Assembly: GCF_050003625.1 (NCBI RefSeq)
Contig: NC_134398.1
Span: 18,860,997 to 18,924,996, forward strand
Reading direction: 5' to 3'
DNA from: Haematobia irritans
Taxonomy: Eukaryota > Arthropoda > Insecta > Diptera > Muscidae
Length of the DNA: 64,000 nucleotides
Program-made: the position numbers and the translations under genes
The notes under the pieces: model-generated
Seen by the model: the letters and a program-made list of their open reading frames with translations, nothing else
Databases searched by the model: none
What the model was told of the DNA's origin: nothing
Shown here: in pieces, positions 22,550 through 34,855 of the stretch
Layout of the letters: the number at the start of each line of letters is the position of its first letter
How positions within the stretch are numbered: the stretch's first letter is position 1

Positions 22550-23600
22550 CGATACAGAAATAAAATTCTAACAAAATTTTCTATAGAAATAAAATGTAGA
22601 CAAAATTTTCTATAGAAATAAAATTTTCACGAAATTTTATATAGAAATAACATTTTGAAAAAATTTTCCATAGAAATAAAATTTTGAGAAAATTTTCCAT
22701 AGAAATAAAATTTTGACAAAATTTTTTACAGAAATAAAATTTTGACAAAATTTTCTTTAGAAATAAAATTTTGACAAAATTTTCTATAGAAATAAATTTT
22801 TGGCAAAATTTTTTATAGAAATAAAATTTTAAAAAAATGTTCTATATAAATAAAATTAAAAAAAACGTTCTATAGAAATAAAATTTTGACAAATTTTTCT
22901 GCAGAGATCAAATGTTGACAAAATTTTCTACAGAAATACATTTTTGACAAAATTTTCTATAGAAATAAAATTTTGACAAGTTTTTCTATAGTAATAAAAC
23001 TTTCACGAAATTTTCTATAGAAATAAAATTCTGACAAAATTTTCTATAGAAATAAAATTTTGACAAAATTTGCTACAGAAATAAAATGTTGCCAAACTTT
23101 CTATAGAAATACATTTTTGACAAAATTTTCTATAGAAATAAAATGTTGACAAAATTTTCTATAGAAATGAAATGTTGACAAAATTTTCTATAGAAATAAA
23201 ATTTTGCCAAAATTTTCTATAAAAATAAAATTTTGCCAAAATTTTCTATAGAAATAAAATTTTGACAAAATTTTCTGCAGAAAGAAACTTTGACAAAATT
23301 TTTTATAGAAATAAAATGTTGACAAAATTTTTTATAGAAATAAAATTTTGACAAAATATTCTATAGAAATACAATTTTGGCGAAATTTTTTATAGAAATT
23401 AAATTTTAATTTTCTATAGAAATGACAATTTTTTTTTATAAATTCAATATAAAATATTTCTTTCGAATACAACAAAATGTTTTATTCTAACTACAGAAAT
23501 TTGATCAACACCATCAAAATAACATTTTTTGAAATTTGTTAGATTCTTCGTAAAATTTTCTTCATATTTTGGTAGATTATTTTTGGAGTGGTAACCGTGG
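22550..23600 (+). repeat. 29-bp array (F) ending in the GGTAACCGTGG edge
   Basis: About 30 clear units to 23460, then degenerate sequence. It closes at 23566-23602 with ttttggtagattatttttgg and ggtaaccgtggtt, the same edge as at 9477, 9645 and (inverted) 1618, 49552 and 50123. Confidence 0.85.
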
Positions 23601-23602
23601 TT

Positions 23603-25309
23603 CTTGTGGTCTGCCCAAATTGGAATGGCTTCTCATCGAAGAAAACTGTAAAGTTTACGACTTTATAAAAAAAATCCACTAGCGTGGCTCAAACGTGGAT
23701 TGTCTGCTTCATGCGCGTTCACAGTCGCCTTAGCAGATTGCACCACCAACGGAGTTGCCATAAGAGCGTCTAACGAATATTTTAAGACTTTTCATGAACG
23801 CCATTCATGAAATCGTAAATGTTCGTGGACGGAACCATGAACATTCCCTTTTGGTTTTTCGTGAACGTTTCCGTTTCATTTTGTTACCGTCTGTGCACGA
23901 TTTTGGAACGTAATTTTCTTATTAGTTTGTGGAAGTTTGGATACGCTCGAAAATGTCACCACCGCAGATTTTTTGTTGTTCGGTCAAAATTGAGATAGAA
24001 TCCATTACCCTTTGCATGCCAAAGCGATTTTTGTTTTGGTGAGCATGGAAATGAAAGGGAAAGGTTCGAATCATCGCTGGTTTGAATTTTTCTAAAATAT
24101 TAACTTCTTTCGTGGCTGAGGGATATGATTTGACAATTTTGACGAAAATACCAACTTCAATTTAATTTCCTTTGGATTCCTAGCGCTCTATTATTTTATT
24201 CAATTTAAGTTTTTCCTTTTTATTTGTTGTCCAATTTTGTAGTAAATAGCAATAAACGCTTTAAAAAAATAGTTTTTTCTTCTTTCACATGTTGATCTTT
24301 GTCCACATTAGCAGTTGGTTAGCTATTATCCCTATTTGCTTATACACTATCCTTAGTCATTCGCCATTGCCATGGTATAGCTTTTTTTGGCCATATTGCC
24401 ATTGAAGCCATTCAAGAATATCCTCTATCGAACAATTCTCAATATTCACATCACGTTTCGACAAATTGTAATCGAATCTAAAGTATTCAAGATTTAATCT
24501 ACGCTCAATAAGCGTAAAGTTACATTCCCTTTACGATTGTACCATGCTATTCTCCCCATTGGTAGACTGCTCTACTTAGAGTGGTGCATGGTGAACTCCG
24601 TTTACTTGCTGGGGATTTTGTTTACTGCGTTTTTTTTTCTCTTCTTCATTCTCTTAGAAGGAAGTCATTTTCTTTAGTTTTTTTTTGTTGTATACTAGAT
24701 GCGTTTGTATTACTAAAAATGCGTTTTTACTAGTGGCACTTTTCATGTTCATGTTCTTGCCTTTCGTTCATTTCGTGGGTTATCCCACTTGAGTTCTTAG
24801 TATTTGTCGTCTGTGAGACAATGGGGATTTGGGATGAATTTCTTACATTCATTGGTATGGTAAACTAGATTTGTTTTTTTTTTCTTTACTCACCGTTGTA
24901 CAAATCTGCTATTGGAATTGGATTGGGATTTCCATAAAAACATACACCGAGAGATTTTTATAAAGGCTTTATCGACGTTGAGGAAAATCAGTGTTACGGC
25001 TGTGCCAGTTTAGTGGCAAAATTTTCAATTTTAGTTAATAGATTTTGTAAATTTTGATCCCGGACCACATTAACATTATAAATGTGATCGGATCGAGAGA
25101 TCGAGGGAATTTTCTATACCATGTAAACTGTGTTGTCCCCCAAACTGTAAATTTAAAGGATTTATTTTCAACAAAAGTGAGATAAAATCATTGTTAGTTT
25201 AGATTTAATTTGTAAAAAGCACAACTTCAAAATTTCTTAGCAACGTCAAGTTTGATGATTGCACATAAAAGTTTAAAATTTCTCCCTGATTGCGAATGTT
25301 ATTATGTAA
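23603..25309. other. 1.7-kb stretch without a recognised gene
   Basis: No repeat family of the window is seen. Around 23790-23880 short forms of tgaac(g/a)...cgtgaacg recur (catgaacgccattcatg, ccatgaacattc, cgtgaacg), suggesting an inverted or scrambled short repeat. Confidence 0.45.
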
Positions 25310-27603
25310 TATATACTTCTATAGAAAATTTTGCCACAATTTTATTTCTACAGAAAACTTTGTCAAATTTTATTGCTATAGAAAATTTTGTCAAAATTTA
25401 AATTTCTATAGAAAATTTTGCAAAAATTTTATTTCTATAAAAACGTTTGTTAAAATTTTATTGTCACAGAAAATTTTGTTAAACTCTTATTGCTCTAGAA
25501 AATTTTGTCAAAATTTTATTTCTATAGGAACATTTTTTTATATTACATGTTAGCCTGATACCGAAACAGGCAATTGACGTCCAAATGCATAATATAATAA
25601 TAATTGTATAATTAGGAACATTTTTTTTTAATTTTATTTCTATAGAAAATTTTCTTTAAATTTTATTTCTATAGAAAATTTTCTTAAAATTTTATTTCTA
25701 TAGGAAATTTTGTCAAAATTTTATTTCTATAGAAAATTTTGTCAAAATTTTATTTCTATAGAAAATTTTGTCAAAATTTTATTTCTATAGACAATTTTGT
25801 CAAAATTTTATTTCTATAGAAAATTTTGTCAAAATTTTATTTCCATAGAAAATGTTGTCAAAATTTTATTTCTATAGAAAATTTTGTCAAAATTTTATTT
25901 CTATAGAAAATTTTGTCAAAATTTTATTTCTATAGAAAATTTTGTCAAAATTGTATTTCTATAGAAAATTTTGTCAAAATTTTATTCCTACAGAAATGTT
26001 TGTTAAAATTTTATTGTCACAGAAAATTTTGTTTAACTTTTATTGCTTTAGAAAATTTTGTCAAAATTTTATTTCTGTAAAAATGTTGTCAAAATTTTAT
26101 TTCTAAAGAAAATTATGTCTAAGTGTTATTTCTATAGAGAATTTTGTCAAAATGTTATTTCTATAGAAAATTTTACCAAATTTTTATTTCTATAGAAAAT
26201 TTTGTCAAAATGTTATATCTGTAGGAAATTGTGTCACAATTTTATTCTATAAAAAATTTTGTCAAAATTTTATATCTATAGAAAATTTTGTCCAAATTTT
26301 ATTGCTATAGAAAATTTTGTCAAAATTCTATTGTCACACAAAATTTGGTTAAACTTTTATTGCTTTAGAAAAATTTGTCAAAATTTTATTACTATAGAAC
26401 ATTTTTTTTTAAATTTTATTTCTATAGAAAATTTTGTCAAAATTTTATTTCTATAGAAAATTTTGTCAAAATTTTATTTCTATAGAAAATTTGTAAAAAT
26501 TGTATTTCTATAGAAAATTTTGTAAAAATTGTATTTAAATTTTGATTTCTATAGAAAATTTTGTCAAAATTCTATTTCTATTGGAAATTTTGTCAAAATT
26601 TTATTTCTATAGAAATGTTTGTTAAAATTTTATTTCTATAGAAATGTTTGTTAAAATTTTATTGTCACAGAAAATTTTGTTAAACTTTTATTGCTTTAGA
26701 AAATTTTGTCAAAATTTTAATTTCTATAGAAAGTTTTGTCAAAATTTTGTTTCTATAGAAAAGTTTGTTAAAATTTTAATGTAAGAGAACATTTTGTTAA
26801 AATTTTATTGCTATAAAAAATTTTATTTCTATAGATTTGTCAAAAATTTATTTTAATAGAAAATTTTGTTACAATTTTAGTGGTATAGAAAATTAAATTT
26901 TTTTTATATAGAAAATTTTGTCAAAACTTTATTTCAATAAAAATTTTGTTAAAATTTTATTGCTATAGAAAATATTCTCAAAATTTTATTTCTTTAGAAA
27001 ATTTTGTCAAAATTTTATTTCTATGGAAAATTTTGTCAAAATTTTGATTCTATAGAAAATTTTTTAAAACTTTAATTTCAATAGAAAATTTTGTCAAAAT
27101 TTTGATTCTATAGAAAATTTTGTAAAAATTTAATTTCAATAGAAAATTTTTGTCAAAATTTTTTTTCCATAAAAGATTTTGTCAAAATTTAATTGCTATA
27201 GAACATTTTGTTAAAATTTTATTGCTGTAGAAAATTTTGTTAAAATTTTATTGCTATAGAAAATTTTATTAAAATTTTATTTCTATGGAAAATTTTGTTA
27301 AAATTTTATTTCTTTAGTAGCTTTTGTCAAAATTTAGTTGCTGTAGAAAATTTTGTTAAAACTTTATTGCTATAGAAAATTTTGTTAAAATTTTATTGCT
27401 AAAGAAAATTTTATTAAAATTTTATTTCTATAGAAAAGTTTTTTTTTTTAAATTTTATTTCTATAGTAACTTTTGTAAAAATTTTATTTTTATAGAAAAT
27501 TTTGTCAAAATTTTATTTCTATAGGAAATTTTGTTAAAATTTTATTTCTATAGGAAATTTTGTTAAAATTTTATTTCTATAGAAAAGTTTTTTAAAATGT
27601 TAT
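25310..27603 (-). repeat. 29-bp array, R orientation
   Basis: About 75 units. A variant with ttattgctatagaaaattttgtt and ttattgtcacagaaa is common here, marking a local subfamily. The SINE at 27614 is inserted near its right end. Confidence 0.93.
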
Positions 27604-27613
27604 TGCTATAGGT

Positions 27614-27963
27614 CATTGGGAGCCACCGTGGTGCAATGGTTAGCAAGCCCGCCTTGCATACACGAGGTCGTGGGTTCGATACCTGCTTCGACCGAACACC
27701 AAAAAATTTTTAGCGGAGGATTATCCCACCTCAGTAATGCTGGTGACATTTCAGATGGTTTCAAAGCTTCTCTAAGTGGTTTCACTGCAATGTGGAACGC
27801 CGTTCGAACTCGGCTATAAAAAGGAGGTCCCTTGTCATTGAGCTTAACATGGAATCGGGCAGCATTCAGTGATACGACAGAAGTTCACCAATGTGGTATC
27901 ACAATGTACTGAATAGTCTAAGTGAGCCTGATACATCGGGCTGCCACCTAACCTAACCTAACC
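27614..27963 (+). mobile_element. Full-length tRNA-derived SINE, copy 1
   Basis: 350 bp flanked by a perfect 10-bp target duplication TGCTATAGGT (27604-27613 and 27964-27973). The head is tRNA-like: Pol III A box TGGTGCAATGG at 27629-27639 and B box GGTTCGATACC at 27673-27683. The segment TTGCATACACGAGG resembles the anticodon arm of tRNA-Ala(UGC). The body continues with tcccacctcagtaatgctgg and ggaacgccgttcgaactcgg, and the tail is CCTAACCTAACCTAACCT. It is mobilised by a LINE in trans, judging from its structure, and transcribed by RNA polymerase III if active. Confidence 0.93.
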
Positions 27964-27973
27964 TGCTATAGGT

Positions 27974-28480
27974 GAGTCCAGTCCATTGTAATAAATTTTG
28001 TTATCACAAAAAAAAATTGTCAAAATTTTATTGCCATAGAAAATTTTGTTACAATGTTTTTGATATAAAAAATTTTATTTCTACAGAAAATTTTGTCAAA
28101 ATTTTATTTCTATAGAAATTTTTTTCAAAATTTTATATCTATAGAAAATTTTGTTAAAATTCTATCTCTATAGGAAATTTTGTCAAAATTTTATTTCTAT
28201 AGAAAAGTTTGTTAATATTTTATTGCCACAGAGAATTTTGTTAAAATGTTATTGCTTTAGAAAATGTTTTTAACATTTTATTTCTATAGAAAATTTTGTC
28301 AAAATTTTCTAAATCAATAACATTTTAACAAAATTTTCTGTGGCAATAAATTTTTCTATAGAAATAAAATTTTGAAAAATGTTTCAATAGAAATAAAATT
28401 TTCTATAGCAATAAAATTTTAACAACAATAAAATGCTAACAACATATTAGCAATAAAATTTTAACAAATTTTGTCATACT
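27974..28480. repeat. 29-bp array with orientation switch
   Basis: R orientation to about 28310, then F (caataacattttaacaaaattttctg...). The junction near 28310 is a small inverted repeat of array units. Confidence 0.85.
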
Positions 28481-28625
28481 GAATTATATATTTAATTTGT
28501 GTGATTGATTTTTATTTCAATAAAAATTGTTATTGAATTAATTAAATTTTTAATTGAATATTTTTTAAAACTCAATTAAAATTTTAATTGGTAACATTTT
28601 CGTGAAATTTTTTTCTGTGTTCGTT
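28481..28625. mobile_element. Partial AATTAATT-rich MITE
   Basis: Contains ttaattaaatttttaattg, caattaaaattttaattgg and ends ttttttctgtgt, like the MITE at 53720-54253. Only the right part is present. Confidence 0.5.
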
Positions 28626-29924
28626 GCGTTTGTTTTTTTTCTCAGTATACGGAATACATTAACGTACGACAATTTGCTTAAATGATGGTATCTCTAGGGA
28701 AAGTATTGAATTTATACTTTACTTTTGTTAATTTCTCTGCAGAAGCGATTACTATTTCCAATAAATTTTGCAAATTGTATAAATGCAATTGTGATGCAGA
28801 AAAAATGAAATGGGATCCAAGGTAATAGAAGAAGACGAAAAGAAAAGAACAGGAAGCCCAATAACCCAACGATGCTATAAAAACTGTAATAGAAACGCAA
28901 TACACTAAGGAAGGAAATAAGAAGAAGTCACTGCACCTTCACTCTTTACAGGCAGATAGGACACCCACATTCTGAACGTACTCACATTCTCAAAGGATCT
29001 ATAGCTAGAAACGTTGCAAAAAGGTAGCATCAGAGACTCAAAAAAAAAAATAAAAACTTGCAAATGATTTGCCATTAATTGATTTGATTTTGTCATGTTT
29101 CGAGTGCTAAACAAAGGACGTGAGGGCAAAAGAAGCATTTGAAATGAATTTCCATGCCATATCGAAGAATCTCCTGGCAAAAGCTTATAGGGATATTGGT
29201 ATGGTTTGCATATTGGTGCTAAGCTCTAACATCGACTGCTCTATGATCCTTTAGATAATTCGCCTTTAGGGGGGAATTTGAGTGTGTATGTGTGTGCGTT
29301 GTGAGCACTCAACGAATGGAGCCAACGAACAAACACCGTTTAAGTGTCAATGTATGTATGCATGTTTCATGCTCCAAAGAAGCCTGGGTCATCAAGTGTT
29401 AAAGGACACACCAGTTGTAGAGTAAAGGAAGCTCTTAGGAAATGAACTGTTAGATGTAATTCATTTCCTTGAGAAAATCGCTACAACTGTCGATTGCAAT
29501 TGCCAAAGGATATGAATGTATTAGACAACTGAGTTGAATGTTGAATCAGAGACTAGTTGCAATACCAGCATCCTTGAAACTGGGTCATGTTGACGCAAAA
29601 CTGTTAAATTTGTCAACTGTATGTTGTATGCAAGCAATGAAGTTAAAGTTCAATAAAGGGGGAATTTGACGCCATTTAAGATTTTTATGTCAGTAGGCAA
29701 GAAGTGGTTAGTTAAGGCTATCAAGAGTATAGGCAAAACTCCTGTAAGGAATGTCTTATGTCGGACAAAACCATTTATATAAATCTGAGTCTTCAGGTGG
29801 CTCCAGAAGTTGAATCTGAATGCCGGTTAATAAAGTCAACCGGATCGGATGAAATTTTATTTTCTAGGAGGCTCCAGAAGTGAAATATATGGATCGTTTT
29901 ATATTGGCTTTTCTCATGGAGGTG
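28626..29924. other. 1.3-kb stretch without a recognised gene
   Basis: Frames of 60-90 codons on the minus strand between 28678 and 29180 show no recognisable domain. At 29800-29890 two short copies of aggaggctccagaagt/gtggctccagaagtt with ccggatcggatgaa between them are remnants of a 153-bp unit. Confidence 0.45.
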
Positions 29925-30150
29925 GAGGGTTTTATTTCTATAGAAAATGTTGTCAAAATTTTATTTCTATCAAAATTTTATTTCTTTGGAAAATTTTATT
30001 TCTATAGAATATTTTGTCAAAACTTTATTTGTATAGACAATTTGGACAAAATTTTATTTCTAAAGAAAAGTTTGTTAAAATTTTCATTTCTATAGTAAAA
30101 TTTGTCCACATTTTATTTCTATAGAAAATTTTGTCACAATTTTATTTAAC
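29925..30150 (-). repeat. 29-bp array, R orientation
   Basis: About eight diverged units, ending abruptly where 153-bp units begin at about 30150. Confidence 0.85.
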
Positions 30151-30780
30151 GCTCAGATTTAGTTTCCAGAGCTTCTTGGAGGAGCAAAATTCATTCGATT
30201 CGAATGAAATTTGGTACATGATGTCTGTATATGGGGGCTATATATAATTATGAACCGATATGGATTAATTTTTGCGTGGTTGTTAGACACCATATACTAA
30301 CACCACGTACCAAGTTTCCAACGGATCGAAAGAATTTTGCTTTTGTTGCTTTGCAAATTTCATCCCATCCGGCAGAAATTTGGTACATGGTGCTGGTATA
30401 TGATCTCTAACAACTATGCAAAAATTGGTCCACATCGGTCCATAATTATATGTAGCCCCTATATAATCCCCCGATTTGGCTTGCGGAGTTTCTAAGAGAA
30501 GCAAATTTCATCCGATCCGGCTGAAATTTGGTATGTGGTGTTAGAATATAGTCTCTAAAAACCATACCAAAATTGGTTCACATCGGTCCATAATTATATA
30601 TAACCCTCATTTAAACCGATCCCCAGATTTGACCTCCGGAGCTATTGGAGGAGCAAAATCCATCCGACCCGGTTGAAACCTGGTACGTGGGGAAATTTGG
30701 TACATTGCGCTTGTATATGGCCGCTAACAACCATGCCAAAACTGGTCCATATCGGTCTATAGATATATATAGCCGATCCC
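30151..30780 (-). mobile_element. Truncated composite element: 153-bp units
   Basis: About four units, with gcccctatataatcc near 30455 and taaccctcatttaaacc near 30600, in the same orientation as copy A. They are joined at 30780 to ccccaaaaataatctaac and then a 29-bp array, exactly the order seen in copies A and C. The microsatellite and outer terminus are missing on the left. Confidence 0.78.
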
Positions 30781-31531
30781 CAAAAATAATCTAACAAAAT
30801 TTTATTTCTATAGAAAATTTTGTCAAAATTTTAATTCTATAGAAGATTTTATCAAAATTTTATTTCTATAGAAAATTTTGTCAAAATTTTATTTCCATAC
30901 CAAATTTTGTCTAAAATTTCAATTCTATAGAAAATTTTGTCAAAATTTTTTTCTATTGAAAATTTCATCAAAATTTTACTTTATAGGAAAATTGCCACAC
31001 ATTTAATTCTAGAGAAATTTTTGTCAACATTTTAATTCTATAGAAAATTTTGTCAAAATTTCATTTCTATACAGAATTTTAGCAAAATTTTATTTCTATA
31101 GAAAAATTTGTCATAATTTTATTTCTATAGAAAATTGCATGGAAAATTTTTCTATGGAAAATTTTAGCAAAATTTTATTTCTATAGAAAAATTTGTCATA
31201 ATTTTATTTCTATAGAAAGTTTTGTCAAAATTTTATTTCTATAGAAAATTTTGTCAAAATTTTATTTCTATAGAAAATTTTGTCAAAATTTTATTTCTTT
31301 CGAAAAATTTGTCAAAATTTTATTTCTTTAGAAATTTTTATTTCTATAGAAAATTTTGACAAAATTTTATTTCTATAGAAAATTTCATCAAAACTTTATT
31401 TCTGTAGAAAATTTTATCCAAATTTTACTTTATAGGAAAATTACCAAATATTTAATTGTGGAGAAAATTTTTTCATTTTTTTTTTATTTCTATGGAAAAT
31501 TTTTTCAAAATTTTATTTATATAGAAAATTT
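30781..31531 (-). repeat. 29-bp array, R orientation
   Basis: Roughly 26 units following the aataatctaac edge. The array continues after the SINE at 31906-31975. Confidence 0.9.
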
Positions 31532-31544
31532 TTGTCAACATTTT

Positions 31545-31892
31545 AGGTTAGGTTAGGTTATGTGGCAGCCCGATGTATCAGGCTCACTTAGACTATTCAG
31601 TCCATTGTGATACCACAGTGGTGAACTTCTCTCTTATCACTGAGTGCTGCCCGATTCCATGTTAACCTCAATGACAAGGGACCTCCTTTTTATAGCCGAG
31701 TCCGAACGGCGTTCCACATTCCAGTGAAACCACTTAGAGAAGCTTTGAAACCCTCAGAAATGTCACCAGCATTACTGAGGTGGGATAATCCACCGCTGAA
31801 AAACTTTTTGGTGTTCGGTCGTAGCAGGAATCGAACCCACGACCTTGTGTATGCAAGGCGGGCATGCTAACCATTGCACCACGGTGGCTCCC
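31545..31892 (-). mobile_element. Full-length tRNA-derived SINE, copy 2
   Basis: 348 bp with a perfect 13-bp target duplication TTGTCAACATTTT (31532-31544 and 31893-31905), taken from the array. The plus strand starts with the tail aggttaggttaggtta and ends with ggtggctccc. The reverse complement carries the A box TGGTGCAATGG and a B box GGTTCGATTCC without mismatch to the consensus GGTTCGANNCC. It is close to copy 1 but has its own differences, so this is a separate insertion. Confidence 0.93.
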
Positions 31893-31905
31893 TTGTCAAC
31901 ATTTT

Positions 31906-31975
31906 AATTCTATACAAAATTTTACCAACATTTTATTTCTATAGATAATTTTGTCAAAATTTTATTTCTATATTC
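31906..31975 (-). repeat. Remainder of 29-bp array
   Basis: Two to three units after the SINE target duplication. Confidence 0.8.
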
Positions 31976-33161
31976 TATATAACCAACTCGTTTTTCGAAA
32001 ATTTTGTTGTTCTTCTTCAAATTGGTGTAGCAACTGCAGCTGTAACATTTCAGCTGCATTTCCTACAAAGTTTTTGTGTAACATCTTCTTTCAAGTGTTT
32101 GCGAAGGAGAGAGGGATTCCAACAGTCTCCAGAATTTGAAGTATTTGGTTGGGAAAGGGGTTGGTGAATAGCAAGTGATAGAAAACTTTGTAAGTGTGAA
32201 ATAATTTTTAATGATAATTGAAAATCTATTTGTTTGCCATAAAAGTTGGCCAAGTAGTACAAAGTGGTAGTATTTTGGCTGTTAATTGAAATTGAGATGA
32301 TTGTTGAGTTTCGCTAATGGCGGTGAGGGTGAGCTTGTGGAGTCAAGAGAATGAAAAATGTTGGCCAATGATTCGATGAGAGTACAACAACGTTTTACGC
32401 TTTTATTGGAGCAAAATAAAAATAGTTTTCCCCCCTTAATGCTATCATTTCAACTCATCCAACAATGAAGGGCAACAAACAATGCCTCCAAATAGGACAC
32501 AAAGTTGAACAAAAAAATTTCCATTTTGCCATTCTAGTTTTCACTTTGCCCCTTTGTCTAAGGACTTGTTTGCCCGTTCTAGAAAGCAATTACTGACTTC
32601 GCTTTCGTTTGTCTTGAAATTGCATTTTGGTGTATGGAATAGCCAACAAAAAAAATCGAAACTTAAGTCAAGATATTGGCAGACAAGCCAAAATCGTAGT
32701 GCCATTATTTTTCGTGACCTTAAGCTACAATCAAGGACTATAACACAGCAATCTAAAACACAAGATTAGATGGCCATAGGATAAAATAGAAAAAAGTGAC
32801 ATCGAATACCAAGTCAAGAGATTCCAATAAAGAATCGCACAAATATACATAAGGGCGTCAGTAATAACTAAACAGCAACTAAACAATATTCTGGACCAAT
32901 ATCTTGACTAATCCAAATATCTTGATTTTCCTGATGGCCTTCTAAAAGTAAGGTCAGTGTAAACACTAAGCTATCATAGAGAAGAAATAATGGCAAAAAA
33001 AAAACAGCGATAATCGGGGAGATATCGATGGCTTGTAAGGAATTTTCTATTTGATGAAGAAAACTGTCATGCCATAAATAAACAGCTTCATTGTTTTAAT
33101 GAACATTTTGCGTTATTTGAGCCACTTTTAATGAAATTTTTTTTCGAGCATGTATAATGTA
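31976..33161. other. 1.2-kb stretch without a recognised gene
   Basis: Possibly single-copy. Short open frames at 31951-32262 and 32554-32769 have no recognisable domains. Confidence 0.45.
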
Positions 33162-33653
33162 CACCGAAAAAAGTGAACTGTTTTATAGGAAGAATGAACT
33201 ACCACGCACGAAAATTGAACTAAATTTTGCTCCGCATTTTGAAATTTCCACAAAGCGTTATTAAAACCAGGAAATTTTAATACATTGTTGTACTTTTTAA
33301 CTGCAGTTCACGAAATTACATCATCTCATACAAGAAAAAATTAACTAAAAGTAAGAAGAAAATCAAATCATGACCATTTTTACCATACAGTAGTTCATAC
33401 TTACTTTTTTTGGGAATCGTACGAAAATTTTCATTTGTTTTAGTTCATATTGTTCGTATGTGTACGGTCATTGAACTTTATATTCACGTTTAGTTCATAA
33501 AATTTTTGAGACATACTTAAAAAAAGTAAGATTTCATTAAGCTGTGGAAAATTTCGATAAAAAAATAAAATTTAACTACAAGCAAAAAATTTTTTTCTAA
33601 TAAAAATAAGTTAAATTTAGCATTAGTTTAACTAGGGAATTTTTTTCTGCATG
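33162..33653. mobile_element. MITE of about 492 bp, CACCGAAAAAA ends
   Basis: Flanked by TA (33160-33161 and 33654-33655). The left end is CACCGAAAAAAGTG; the right end reverse complemented is CATGCAGAAAAAAA. The inside holds repeated forms of agttcat/atgaact but no protein. Length and style match the insertion at 43615-44108 (494 bp). The superfamily is not certain; a 2-bp TA target suggests a Tc1/mariner-like source. Confidence 0.65.
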
Positions 33654-33719
33654 TAGATTTTTTACTGGTTGGTATGGTAGATTGGCATAATTATTGATAT
33701 TTTGATTTTTTTTGCAAAA

Positions 33720-34467
33720 AAAATTTTATTGAGGAAACTTTCTATAGAAATAAAATTTTGACAAAATTGTTTAAAGAAATGAAATTTTGAGAACATTTTT
33801 ATAGAAATAAAATTTTGAGAAAATTTGTATAGAAATAAAATGTCGAGAAATTTTTCTACAGAAATAAAATTTTGATAAAATCTTTTAGAAATAAAATTTT
33901 GAGAAAGTTTTCTATAGAAATAAAATTTTGGAAAATTTTTCTTTAGAAGAAAAATCCTGACAAAATGTTCCATAGAAATAATATTTTGAGAACATTTTCT
34001 ATAGAAATTTTGACAAAATTTTCTATAGAAATATAATATTGACATAGTTTTCTATAGAAAAAAAATGAGAAAATTTTTATAGAAATAAAATTTTGACATA
34101 CTTTTCTATAGAAATAAAATTTGGCAAATTTTTCTATAGAAATAAAATTTCGACAAAATTTTCTATAAAAATAAAATTTTGACAAAATTTTCTATAGAAA
34201 TAGAATTTAGAAAAAATTTTTATAGAATAAAATTTAGAGAAATTTTTCTATAAAAATAAAATTTTGGCAAAATTTTCTATAGAAATAAAATATTGACAAA
34301 GTTGTCTATAGAAATAAAATGTTGAGAAAATTTTTATAGAAATAAAATTTTGAAATAATTTAATTTCTATATAAAATTTTTCCAAATGCTATTTCTATAC
34401 ATTTGGAAAAAATATCTATAGAAAAAAGGCAAATTTTGGTAAAATTTTTTATAGAAATGAAATTTTT
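33720..34467 (+). repeat. 29-bp array, F orientation
   Basis: About 25 units, many with gagaaaatttt or gacatacttt variants. Confidence 0.9.
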
Positions 34468-34855
34468 ATTGTTGTTTTTGATCTCAGATTAAAACCATGC
34501 ATTGACTAAACTACAAGTGTAGCTTAACCAACAGAGGAAAAGTATGCTTGTCAAATTTGTTTGGCAAAGCCTTATAGACTGCAAGATGGTTGGATGTACA
34601 GCTGTTTCGGAATTACCACATTCCTCATCAGCATCCTCTACTTGCAGCAAAACTATCAACCAATTATCAGAATAAATTCGGGTAAATCACTCAATCCAAA
34701 GTGAACTACACTTGAACCATCCGAAAAAAGGTTTGATAGTCGGCTACTGCCTAAACAAATTTCCTTTGAATTACCCGAATTTATTCTGATAATTGGTTGA
34801 TAGTTTTGCTGCAAGTAGAGGATGCTGATGAGGAATGTGTGATGAGGAATAGAAA
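34468..34855. mobile_element. Deleted foldback element
   Basis: The left arm (34468-34740) resembles 3104-3378 closely (gcattgactaaactacaag, gcatcctctacttgcagc). After a very short spacer a partial right arm (about 34775-34845) reads gctgcaagtagaggatgctg. It is inserted in the 29-bp array. Confidence 0.75.

Noticed and set aside
27629..27683. Functional tRNA-Ala gene
   Set aside because: A and B boxes are present, but the acceptor stem does not close, and the sequence continues into the SINE body and AACCT tail with target duplications.
28678..29180. Minus-strand hydrophobic frames as possible membrane proteins
   Set aside because: They are short, overlap in two frames, lie in AT-rich DNA, and have no splice or domain support.
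27946..31560. AACCT/AGGTT runs as telomere repeats
   Set aside because: They are only three units long and lie exactly at SINE or LINE 3' ends. Flies of this group are not known to me to use such telomere repeats.
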